Positions 15,404 through 22,886 of a stretch of 33,209 nucleotides of DNA are shown here, piece after piece. The DNA is from Rhodospirillales bacterium (GTDB lineage Bacteria; Pseudomonadota; Alphaproteobacteria; Rhodospirillales; JASLLZ01). The DNA is taken from positions 1 to 33,209 of the forward strand of contig JASLZL010000104.1 of assembly GCA_030754885.1 (NCBI GenBank). Direction: 5' to 3'. The notes under the pieces were generated by a model. That model saw only the letters and a list, made by a program, of their open reading frames with translations, did no database searches and was not told where the DNA came from. How positions within the stretch are numbered: the stretch's first letter is position 1; every line of letters begins with the position of its first letter. The translations under genes were made by a program, and so were the position numbers.

Positions 15404-16593
15404 GCCGGCCCTTCGAAGGGCTGCGCGTGATCGACCTGACGCACGTTTTGGCGGGTCCTTTCTGCGCTTATCAGTTGGCGGTGCTCGGTGCCGAGACCAT
15501 CAAGGTGGAGCCGCCGGATGAGCCCGACCAGGCGCGCGAGGGAGGATCGGACCGGGACTTGAACGAAAGCCGCATGGGCACCCTTTATATGGCCCAGGGG
15601 GCAAACAAGCGCTCCGTCACCCTCGATTTGAAGCAGATCGAGGGGCGCGAGGTACTGAAACGCCTGGTGGCCGGCGCCGATGTTTTGGTCGAGAACTACC
15701 GCTCGGGTGCGCTGGCGGCGCTCGGCCTTGGCTACGAGGACCTAAGCGCCCTCAACCCGACACTCGTTTATTGTTCCATGACCGGTTATGGCCAGGACGG
15801 TCCCAAGGGCGGGCACACGGCCTATGACCAGGTCATCCAGGCGGCCTCGGGCTTGATGAGCGTGTCGGGAACCGCCGAGGTGAACCCCCTTATGGTGGGG
15901 GCGCCGGTGGTCGATTACGCGTCGGGCACCATGGCGGCGTTCGCTATCGCCAGCGCGCTTTACCAACGCGCTCAGACGGGACGCGGGCAATACATCGATT
16001 TTTCCATGCTTGATACGGCGCTGATTTTGATGGCGTCCAGCGTCACGGCATTCCTCCATGACGGCACACTGCCCAAGCCGAGCGGCAACAAGAAATCCTA
16101 CGCCGGCAACAGTTGTTACCAGACCGCCGACGGGTTTCTTATGTTGGGCGCCTTCAACCGGCGTCAGCATGAACGCCTGTGGCGGGCGCTCGACCGTCCC
16201 GACCTGGCGGAGCTTTCCAGTTGGGACGCAATGGCGGCCAACCGAGAGAAATTGTCGGCCGAGCTTGCGCGTATCTTGGTGACGCGCCCGGCGGCGGAGT
16301 GGGAGGCGTTCTTTAACGATCACGCGGTCCCCGCAGCCCGCGTCCGGTCCCTGGCCGAGGCCCTGGATCAGGGCCAGCTCGACCACCGCGAAAATCTGCT
16401 GCACACTTTCGATGATGCCCCCGGGGTCGAGGGACCGATGACCGTTCCCGTCGCTGCCTTCCGCTATGCCCACGGCGGGCCCCGGGCCGACAGCCCACCG
16501 CCCGCGATGGGCGCCGACACCGACGAGGTGCTGGGCGAGGCGGGCTACGGGGCGGATGAGATCGCCGCGCTGCGCGGCGCCGGCGTAATCTGA
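15400..16593 (+). CDS. Class III CoA-transferase (CaiB/BaiF family), copy 1
   Basis: 397 residues. It transfers CoA between carboxylic acids through a covalent aspartyl intermediate. The N-terminus LRVIDLTHVLAGPFCAYQLAVLGA is the family's signature start (V-x-D-x-x-x-x-x-A-G-P). The region GANKRSVTLDLK about 67-78, then VLVENYRSG about 95-103, follows. The likely catalytic Asp is 172 in VVDYASG, by comparison with Asp169 of formyl-CoA transferase and CaiB. The start at 15400 overlaps the cyclase stop (ATGA); a longer open frame upstream is not family sequence. The second copy begins 22 bp downstream. It probably activates the acid made by the upstream genes, with donor and acceptor unknown. 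Confidence 0.93.
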   Translation: MSRPFEGLRVIDLTHVLAGPFCAYQLAVLGAETIKVEPPDEPDQAREGGSDRDLNESRMGTLYMAQGANKRSVTLDLKQIEGREVLKRLVAGADVLVENYRSGALAALGLGYEDLSALNPTLVYCSMTGYGQDGPKGGHTAYDQVIQAASGLMSVSGTAEVNPLMVGAPVVDYASGTMAAFAIASALYQRAQTGRGQYIDFSMLDTALILMASSVTAFLHDGTLPKPSGNKKSYAGNSCYQTADGFLMLGAFNRRQHERLWRALDRPDLAELSSWDAMAANREKLSAELARILVTRPAAEWEAFFNDHAVPAARVRSLAEALDQGQLDHRENLLHTFDDAPGVEGPMTVPVAAFRYAHGGPRADSPPPAMGADTDEVLGEAGYGADEIAALRGAGVI

Positions 16594-16615
16594 GCCGCGA
16601 GGGGAGGGAACGACG

Positions 16616-17836
16616 ATGAATGACGAACCAATCAGCGCCGAGGCGCGTCCCTTCGAGGGCATCAAGGTTGTCGATCTGACCCATGTACTGGCGGGGCCGT
16701 TCTGCGCCTACCAACTGGCTGTTCTGGGCGCCGACGTCATTAAGGTGGAACCGCCGGACCAGCCCGACCAGGTGCGCAAGAGCGGTACGGATAAGGACCT
16801 TAATCGAGCCGGGATGGGAACCAACTTCCTGGGCCAAGCCGCCAACAAGCGTTCCATGACCTTGGATCTGAAAACGGAAAAAGGGCGTGAAGTTCTGCGC
16901 CGCATGACGGCCGGTGCCGACGTTTTGATGGAGAACTACCGCTCTGGCGCCATGGCGGGGCTCGGCCTTGGCTATGAAGACTTAAAGGCGGTCAACCCGT
17001 CGCTCGTTTATTGCTCCATGACGGGCTACGGACAGGACGGGCCGATGGGCCCCTATACCGCCTACGACGGAGCCATTCAGGCGGCCTCGGGTTTGATGAG
17101 CGTGTCCGGTACGCCGGAGGTAACGCCGCTCAAGGTCGGGGCGCCGGTAGTCGATTATGCATCCGGCACCATGGCCGCCTTTGCGGTGTCCAGCGCCCTC
17201 TTCCAGCGTTCCCGCTCGGGTCTGGGCCAATATATCGATTGCTCCATGCTTGACACCTCGCTCCTCATGCTGACTTCGACGGTGACCGCCTATCTCTACG
17301 GCGGCAAGCTGTTGTCGGTGCCGCGCGGCAATGATTTGCCGAGCGCCAACGGATGCTGTTACCAGACCAGGGACGGTCTTCTCATGCTGGCCGTCAACAA
17401 TCCCCGCCAACACGAGCGCCTGTGGACGGCGCTCGGCCACCCCGACCTGGCGGCACAGTCGAGTTACGAGGAATGGGAAGGCATCGAGGACACCATGAAG
17501 GCGGAGCTGAAGCGTGTATTTCTTACCCAGACGGCCGACGAATGGGAGGAATACCTAAACGGCATCGGTGTGCCGGCGGCGCGGGTGCGCACCCTGCCTG
17601 AGTCCCTGGATCTTGACCAGATTGATCACCGCGATGCCCTCTTTCACCGCTTCGAGAAGGTCCCCGGCGCCGACAAGCCGGTGACCGTGCCGGTGGCGGC
17701 CTTTAGTTATGCCCATGGCGGTCCACGCGTCGATACGCCGCCGCCCGCGATGGGCGCTCACACCGACGACGTACTGGGTGAATTGGGCTATGGTGTCGAC
17801 GACATCGCTGCCTTGCGCCGCGCCGGCGTTATCTAG
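16616..17836 (+). CDS. Class III CoA-transferase (CaiB/BaiF family), copy 2
   Basis: 406 residues, a close tandem paralog of the preceding gene, with long identical stretches such as LTHVLAGPFCAYQLAVLGA and YCSMTGYGQDGP. The likely catalytic Asp is 180 (VVDYASG). The copies differ most in the region about 210-245 (TAYLYGGKLLSVPRG here, TAFLHDGTLPKPSG in copy 1), which lies after the catalytic half and may shape the acyl pocket. An N-terminal extension, MNDEPISAEA, is absent from copy 1. The start has GAGGGGAGGG upstream. Class III CoA-transferases are often homodimers of interlocked rings; two adjacent copies could form a heteromer or serve two acids. The SDR gene follows after 28 bp. Confidence 0.93.
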   Translation: MNDEPISAEARPFEGIKVVDLTHVLAGPFCAYQLAVLGADVIKVEPPDQPDQVRKSGTDKDLNRAGMGTNFLGQAANKRSMTLDLKTEKGREVLRRMTAGADVLMENYRSGAMAGLGLGYEDLKAVNPSLVYCSMTGYGQDGPMGPYTAYDGAIQAASGLMSVSGTPEVTPLKVGAPVVDYASGTMAAFAVSSALFQRSRSGLGQYIDCSMLDTSLLMLTSTVTAYLYGGKLLSVPRGNDLPSANGCCYQTRDGLLMLAVNNPRQHERLWTALGHPDLAAQSSYEEWEGIEDTMKAELKRVFLTQTADEWEEYLNGIGVPAARVRTLPESLDLDQIDHRDALFHRFEKVPGADKPVTVPVAAFSYAHGGPRVDTPPPAMGAHTDDVLGELGYGVDDIAALRRAGVI

Positions 17837-17864
17837 TAATCACAATCCCATTAAGGAGCACTCA

Positions 17865-18629
17865 ATGGCGGGTATTCTCGACGGCAAGGTTGCGGTGGTC
17901 ACGGGCGGCGGCTCGGGTATTGGCGAGGCGATTGCGCGTATGTTTGCCGCCGAGGGTGCCAAGGTGGTGGTTTCGGGCCGGCGCCCAGAGCCCATAGAGC
18001 AGGTTGCGACCGACATCTCGGGCCTTGCCGTCACCGCCGATGTTTCCAGCGAAGATAGCGTCAAGGCCCTGTTCAAGGCCTGCGAGGAAGCCCATGGGCG
18101 GCTCGACATCTTGGTCAGCAATGCCGGCATCACCGGTCCGGTTGCCAACGCCGAGGACATGAACATGGCCGAGTGGGACGAGACCATGGCCATCAACGTG
18201 CGCGGCGTCCTCTTGTGCGCCAAGCACGCGGTGCCGATGCTCAAGCGCCAGGGCGGCTCGATCATCAACCTGTCGTCGCGCATGGGTCTCAAGGGCTATC
18301 CCATGCGTAGCCCCTATGCGGCGAGCAAATTCGCCGTCATCGGCATCACCCAGTCGATCGCCTTCGAGGTCGGCGCCGACGGCATCCGCTGTAATGCGCT
18401 CTGCCCCGGTGCCGTCCACGGTGAGTTGATGGAGCGCGTCATCGCCTCGCGGTCGGAGAAAGAAGGCCGCCCGGTCGAAGACATCATCAAGGAGAGCTAC
18501 ACCAACACGGCCGCCCTGCGAAAATGGGTCGAGCCCGAGGAAGTGGCCTCGACGGCGCTGTTCCTGGCCTCCGACGCAGCCAGCGCCATCACCGGCGAAA
18601 GCATCCTGGTCGATTGTGGGCGGACGTGA
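17865..18629 (+). CDS. SDR-family NAD(P)-dependent oxidoreductase
   Basis: 254 residues of a classical short-chain dehydrogenase. Cofactor motif TGGGSGIG at 13-20; NAG at 86-88; catalytic Asn111, Ser138 (NLSSRM), Tyr151 and Lys155 (YAASK). It ends with the family's ESILVDCG, where most members have VDGG; the Cys is unusual but not catalytic. It oxidises a secondary alcohol or reduces a ketone. The basic residues in VVVSGRRPE after the second strand suggest NADP(H). AAGGAG lies 6 bases before the ATG; an open frame starting at 17709 runs inside the CoA-transferase and is not the start. Last gene of the long plus-strand cluster; it could act on a hydroxyacyl-CoA product of the two CoA-transferases (inference). 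Confidence 0.93.
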   Translation: MAGILDGKVAVVTGGGSGIGEAIARMFAAEGAKVVVSGRRPEPIEQVATDISGLAVTADVSSEDSVKALFKACEEAHGRLDILVSNAGITGPVANAEDMNMAEWDETMAINVRGVLLCAKHAVPMLKRQGGSIINLSSRMGLKGYPMRSPYAASKFAVIGITQSIAFEVGADGIRCNALCPGAVHGELMERVIASRSEKEGRPVEDIIKESYTNTAALRKWVEPEEVASTALFLASDAASAITGESILVDCGRT

Positions 18630-18677
18630 AGACGCAGTTGTCCGCCACCCCAGCGAAACAACCCCGCACCTGACGGC

Positions 18678-19049
18678 CTAAACGAGGCCGCTATCGTCTA
18701 TGAAGCGGCGTAATTCGGGATTATTGCGGTGGTGTTCCTCAATTTCCGGGTCAACGGGCTCATAGGTCAATTGGAAAATTTCGTCTTTCATTGGATGGCG
18801 CTGGCCCGTCACGCCGGTAACGATCCAGTCGCTGCTCTCGACGACTTGCCAACCCTCGAGGGCCCTGATCAGGGGGGCGACGCGCCCTGCCGAAGCGTCG
18901 AAGTCTTGGTACCACGTCTCGGCGGCGGCTTGGGTGTCGGCATGGAACTGAACGGCGCCGTCTTCGCTCACTACCCCCCAACCGTCTTCCATGCCGGGTA
19001 CGTATGGCTCGGCCTCGATCGTCAAGGGCTTATGTTTATATTTTGCCAT
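18678..19049 (-). CDS. Small conserved-looking hypothetical protein (123 aa)
   Basis: The N-terminus MAKYKHKPLTIEAEPY and the later segment IVTGVTGQRHPMKDEIFQLTYEPV recall small phage-type or cargo-like proteins with a pattern of MAKYRKKPVVIEA and later GDYIVTGV-x-G-x-x-x-P...F-x-x-TYEPV. The resemblance is by memory and gives no biochemical role. It has no signal peptide or membrane segment, and is acidic. A clean Shine-Dalgarno (GAGGGGACG) precedes the ATG, which supports this strand over the open frame running opposite. It lies 52 bp downstream of the PRISE-like gene on the same strand and may be co-transcribed. A gap of 48 bp to the convergent SDR gene holds no clear terminator. Confidence 0.7.
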   Translation of the reverse strand: MAKYKHKPLTIEAEPYVPGMEDGWGVVSEDGAVQFHADTQAAAETWYQDFDASAGRVAPLIRALEGWQVVESSDWIVTGVTGQRHPMKDEIFQLTYEPVDPEIEEHHRNNPELRRFIDDSGLV

Positions 19050-19101
19050 CGTCCCCTCGTTCGGTACGCAACAACGGGTTGAGTAGTATAGCAGAAAGTG
19101 A

Positions 19102-20157
19102 CTATGGCGTCAGCTGGGCGGTGCGGTATTCGTCCAGCAGGCGAAAGAACATTTCCTCGCTGTCGATAACGTCGTGAAAGCCGAAACGCCGGCACTTGGT
19201 AGTGTCGGAGAACATGTCGTAGGGGCGCCGGAAGTTGGCGTCGCCGTACTCCCAAAGCGCCATGTCCCGGTAAGGCGTTGGCTTCAGACCGTGGCGGGCG
19301 ACGACGCGCTCCCACACCGATCCTTTGTCAGCCATGGACTGGGCCAAGGTCTCGGTCCGCACCGGGCCTAGTTCCATGCCGAAGAACTCCGCCATCCGGG
19401 GCCACAGGTTGCACCAACGGAAGGTGCTCCCGTTGGTGACGTTGAAAGCCTGGTTGGCGCAGGCGTCCGTGGTTGCCATCCACTTGCTCGCCCGGGCCAG
19501 CATCGATGCCTCGGTGATCTCGATCAGTGCGGCGTAGTTTCCCGCTGTGCCGGGAAACGAGAACGGCAAGCCCATCTCTTGTCGGACGGCGGCATAGGTG
19601 GCGATGATAGAGATCATGTTGCGCGCCCGGCCGGAACGGAAATCCGCGATGACGTCGGGGCGCGCGATTGACCAGGTCCATGCCTTGCCGCTCTGGCGGT
19701 CCACGATATAGTCCTGCTGGTCGTAATAGAAGTTGGGCATGTCCCGCCGGGGTGCGTCCTCGCGCGCCGGCGTCTTATAGGGGCCAAGGCCGACGCCGTA
19801 GTAGTTGGTGCCGTGGACCACATGGACATGGCGCATTGACTTGGCCGTTGCCTCAATGGCCTCAACGACGTTTTGCAGCATGCCCAGGTTGGCGGCCACG
19901 TCCTCGGGCGCGTCCTCGTCATGGGGAGCGCGGGCGGCATAGAAGAGATGTGTGGTGCCCGAAAGGGTGCCAAGTTTGGTGCGGCAGTCGTTTGTGTCGC
20001 TGAGGTCGACGGAAAGATACGTAACGCCGCCGCCGGACATCGGCGGGACACGGCAGAGGCCGACCACGTCGAAGTCGCCATCAGCGGCCAACAGCTCTAC
20101 CAATCGCGTCGCCGCCGTTCCCGTGGCGCCGGCGACAACGGCCTTGTTGGGTGTCAT
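19102..20157 (-). CDS. PRISE-like extended SDR (progesterone 5-beta-reductase / iridoid-synthase type)
   Basis: 351 residues. The N-terminal AVVAGATGTAATRLVELL about 6-23 is the Rossmann motif of extended SDRs (G-A-T-G-x-x-x). Landmarks of the PRISE group are visible: THLFYAARA about 69-77, HVHVVHGTNYYGVGLG about 109-124 and FYYDQQDYI about 145-153, with the catalytic Tyr expected in YYDQ-type motifs, plus WSIARPDVI about 163-171 and the LPFSFPG segment. These enzymes reduce the C=C bond of enones with NADPH. In bacteria their natural substrates are mostly unknown. The start is 1 bp after the stop of the HpaI-type aldolase, so the two are one operon. Annotations as a generic NAD-dependent epimerase are also possible. 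Confidence 0.87.
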   Translation of the reverse strand: MTPNKAVVAGATGTAATRLVELLAADGDFDVVGLCRVPPMSGGGVTYLSVDLSDTNDCRTKLGTLSGTTHLFYAARAPHDEDAPEDVAANLGMLQNVVEAIEATAKSMRHVHVVHGTNYYGVGLGPYKTPAREDAPRRDMPNFYYDQQDYIVDRQSGKAWTWSIARPDVIADFRSGRARNMISIIATYAAVRQEMGLPFSFPGTAGNYAALIEITEASMLARASKWMATTDACANQAFNVTNGSTFRWCNLWPRMAEFFGMELGPVRTETLAQSMADKGSVWERVVARHGLKPTPYRDMALWEYGDANFRRPYDMFSDTTKCRRFGFHDVIDSEEMFFRLLDEYRTAQLTP

Positions 20158-20158
20158 G

Positions 20159-20839
20159 CTAAGGGGTTACCAGGGCCTGGAAGGCGGCGCCGCCGGACTC
20201 CAAGAACCGGTTGGCGTGGATATAGACGTAGCGGACGCCCTTTTCGATTAGCGGGCGGGTGTTGTCCCAGTCGACTGCCGCGCCGACCGGTTTCCCGGCG
20301 GCCAGGGCCCTAGTGATGATACCGTCCATGGCGGCCGCCACTTCCGGGTGATTGGGTTGCCCTGGGAAACCCATTGTCTGTGACAGGTCGGAGGGCCCGA
20401 TGAACACCATGTCGATGCCGTCGACGGCCAGGATACCGTCCAAGTTGGCGATGGCCTCGGGCGATTCAATCATGGCGATGATCAGCGTATCCTCGGGATT
20501 TTCAAAGCGGGCGTAGCGTACCGTCTCGACGATACGCTCGGCGGCCTCCGCCGTATCCACATGGGGCACCATCAGCCCATCCACCCCACGGTCGAGGTAG
20601 CGGACGATCATCGGCCGGTTGTTTTCGGCGGGCCTGAGAACGGTTGAGATTCCGGCGACCTTGGCGGCACGCACCATGTCTTCGATGCGTTCCATGCCGA
20701 TGGGACCGTGTTCGGTGTCAATAAAGGCGACGTCGAACCCAAGCTTGCCAATGAATTCTACGATGCCAGGGGACGGGTAGTTGGGGTTCACCATCACCAC
20801 CGTCTCGCCTCGTTCCAACTTCTCCTTGACCTTGTTCAC
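20159..20839 (-). CDS. HpcH/HpaI-family class II aldolase
   Basis: 226 residues with a GTG start behind GGAGG at 8 bases. Metal-dependent pyruvate aldolase family acting on 4-hydroxy-2-oxo acids. Visible: the catalytic His in FIDTEHGP about 39-46, the Arg in VLRPAENN about 67-74, the metal ligand Glu in IIAMIESPEAI and the Asp in FIGPSDLSQTMG. The protein is shorter than the usual 250-260 residues. The N-terminus starts close to the first barrel strand and the C-terminus ends soon after the last, with the usual swapped tail apparently reduced. It is followed after 1 bp by the PRISE-like reductase. Upstream lie 183 bp before the amidohydrolase stop, with only weak promoter-like sequence. Substrate unknown. 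Confidence 0.9.
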   Translation of the reverse strand: MNKVKEKLERGETVVMVNPNYPSPGIVEFIGKLGFDVAFIDTEHGPIGMERIEDMVRAAKVAGISTVLRPAENNRPMIVRYLDRGVDGLMVPHVDTAEAAERIVETVRYARFENPEDTLIIAMIESPEAIANLDGILAVDGIDMVFIGPSDLSQTMGFPGQPNHPEVAAAMDGIITRALAAGKPVGAAVDWDNTRPLIEKGVRYVYIHANRFLESGGAAFQALVTP

Positions 20840-21022
20840 CTTGCCGTCCTCCCCCTGATCGCCGACGCGCTTGGCGGCACGATCCTGATATTGACAAACG
20901 TTCAGTCGACAAGAAAGCAGCTTGCGGCGGCGGCAGTCAACGGTTGCCCATCGATGAGCTGCCTTGGATAAAGCCTTTGCCGCCGCCTAGATTGCGGACG
21001 TGATCGCCCAAAAAAAATCGAC

Positions 21023-22000
21023 TTATCCCGTGGGCGGCGTTGATTGCGTCGGCGGCAGTTTCCAAAGGCGTTCGGCGTTTTTGTGGGCGATGGCATGGGC
21101 GACCGGTTCGGGTAGGTCCGTCAGCGCGCGCCGCCAAAGATTGGCCTGATCGACATAATAGTCGCCCCAGTGATCGGGAAACACATTGTCGAAGGCAAGC
21201 ACGAAACGATCTGGATGGTCGATCATTAGCTTGGACCAGGTCGGGTGGAGCCGGTCACCGTCAAAAAGGTTGGCCCAAGGAAATTCCGGTCTGCCGTGGG
21301 TGAGCGGATTACAGTGCGAGGTGATGAAATGCAGGTTGGGGTGATCTTCAATCAATCGGCGGGCCTCGGCCGGGTCGTCAATCTGTCCCATATGAATCAG
21401 GGCCATGGGGTGGTCGGGGTGTTGTCTCAGGACCGCCTTCATCTTTTTCATGAACGGTTCCCGGTCGGAGCCGGCGCCGCCAAACTCAATGTGAAAGATG
21501 AAGGACCAATCATTTTTCACCGCCGCGTCGACATAGACCTGTACCCGGGGGTGGTCGGGCGCGATCACCGCCTTGCCGGCTTTGTTGCCCTTCTGGTCGT
21601 GCCAAAGGATTACCTCCGCTAGGGCGCCGTATTCGCCGGCGGCAATCTCGCGCGTGAAGGAGTTGCGAAAGAATTCCGTGCCTTTGAAGCCTTTTAGATA
21701 ATTTTTGGTCTTGGTGCGCGCAGTGGCGGTGATGCGGTCGGGGTGAGCCTTGGCCAAGGCGAGGATGTCGTCGGGCTTTCGGCCGAACCGTGCCGAGAGC
21801 AGCGCCCGGCCGATGCCTGCTCGGTCCATGGTCGCGATCACCACGTTCATGTCTGTTTCGCCATCGATCTGGGTGTGGGCATCAACGATCGGTAGGTTGA
21901 GTGCCCTGGCCGACAGGGCCGGCCGCTTGGCGGGGCCGCCCTGGCAGCCCGTCGCCAAGAAGGCAAGAGTCAAGAAGGCGATAACTGTATTTTGCTTCAT
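21023..22000 (-). CDS. Amidohydrolase-family (amidohydrolase_2-like) lipoprotein
   Basis: 325 residues. The N-terminus is a lipoprotein signal: KQN, a hydrophobic stretch, then FLATGC with Cys19 as the lipidated residue, so the protein should be anchored in an envelope membrane. After it comes a TIM-barrel hydrolase: IVDAHTQID about 38-46, FIFHIEFG, LIHMGQID, FITSHCNP and VLAFDNVFPDHW. The usual metal motif is H-x-H; here it reads His42-Thr-Gln44, so the second His is missing. Later His and Asp residues are retained. Such proteins hydrolyse lactones or decarboxylate acids. The start at 22000 is set by the signal peptide; an upstream start at 22039 would spoil it. Export of an amidohydrolase of this type is uncommon. 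Confidence 0.87.
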   Translation of the reverse strand: MKQNTVIAFLTLAFLATGCQGGPAKRPALSARALNLPIVDAHTQIDGETDMNVVIATMDRAGIGRALLSARFGRKPDDILALAKAHPDRITATARTKTKNYLKGFKGTEFFRNSFTREIAAGEYGALAEVILWHDQKGNKAGKAVIAPDHPRVQVYVDAAVKNDWSFIFHIEFGGAGSDREPFMKKMKAVLRQHPDHPMALIHMGQIDDPAEARRLIEDHPNLHFITSHCNPLTHGRPEFPWANLFDGDRLHPTWSKLMIDHPDRFVLAFDNVFPDHWGDYYVDQANLWRRALTDLPEPVAHAIAHKNAERLWKLPPTQSTPPTG

Positions 22001-22011
22001 GAGTGCGTACC

Positions 22012-22839
22012 CTAGTCCGCCGGTCCTTCCCAACCCCACTGGGCGAGCAGGCGCTGGCTCTCGGCGATATCGCGGTCGGGGGTCGGTGAGACGATCTCCA
22101 ACATCGAAGGCCCATCGTAGCCGATGGCGCGCAGTGTCTCTGCCACGTCCTTGAAATCGACATCGCCGGTGCCGACGGGGTCGTGGCGCCAGCGGTCAGT
22201 GGGAGTGTCGGAAAGATGCACCAGGCGCAGCCGCTTCTTGGCTTTGGGCAGCCACTCGGCTGGGTCCTCGCCGGAGAAGACGGCGTTGGCGACGTCATAG
22301 ATCAAGCCGATGCGCTCATCTCCGATGTCGTCGAGTGCGGCTAGGATGTCTCCGGTGGTCGGCAGGTAGGCGAGCGAAACATTCTCGATCAAGAGACGGA
22401 CTCCGGCCTTCTCGGCATGGTCGGCCATCTCGGCCAGCCCCTCGGCCAGCCAACCCTTCAGCCAATCGGCCGGGGCCGGAAGGAAGGCCGACACCCGGCC
22501 CGGAATGACGATGATGTTGGGCACCCCCCATTCGCCGGCGACGTCGATCAGGCCGAGGAAGGTGTCGATGGTGAACCGGCGCACCTCGGGCGTCGGCGCC
22601 ACCAGGTTGGCGTCGAGAAGCGGCAGGTTCAGCGACGTGATGGCGAGGCCCCGGTCAGCCAGGGTCCTGGGCATGTCGCGGCGTACGCCGGCATCAAGGT
22701 CGGGCACCCAAAAATGAGGCGGCGTGACCAGGATCTCGAAGCGCCGGTAGCCTTGCCCGGCCAGATGCATCATGCACTCAAGCGCCGAGTGGGTGTAGAC
22801 GTAAGAGTACGTGTTGATACCGATGGGTAGTGCGGCCAT
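22012..22839 (-). CDS. Sugar phosphate isomerase/epimerase-like TIM-barrel protein
   Basis: 275 residues of the xylose-isomerase-like AP endonuclease 2 family (PF01261). Metal ligands can be placed in order: Glu in LLIENVSLAY, Asp in GLIYDVANAVF, His in LRLVHLSDTP and Glu in SMLEIVSPT. The start MAALPIGINTYSYVY is typical of inositol-catabolism or tagatose-epimerase relatives. The family isomerises or epimerises keto sugars and related compounds, or dehydrates inosose. The gene is 47 bp after the TPP enzyme and 11 bp before the amidohydrolase, all on the minus strand. Substrate unknown. A Shine-Dalgarno AAGGA lies 9 bases upstream. Confidence 0.9.
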   Translation of the reverse strand: MAALPIGINTYSYVYTHSALECMMHLAGQGYRRFEILVTPPHFWVPDLDAGVRRDMPRTLADRGLAITSLNLPLLDANLVAPTPEVRRFTIDTFLGLIDVAGEWGVPNIIVIPGRVSAFLPAPADWLKGWLAEGLAEMADHAEKAGVRLLIENVSLAYLPTTGDILAALDDIGDERIGLIYDVANAVFSGEDPAEWLPKAKKRLRLVHLSDTPTDRWRHDPVGTGDVDFKDVAETLRAIGYDGPSMLEIVSPTPDRDIAESQRLLAQWGWEGPAD

Positions 22840-22886
22840 AGGTTCGGGTCCTTTTTGGGGTTCGGGATGGGGCGCCTCGGGAATTC

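Noticed and set aside
15742-16665. 307-codon minus-strand open frame
   Set aside because: Antisense to the CoA-transferase copies; a similar shadow occurs opposite copy 2, as expected from paralogous DNA.
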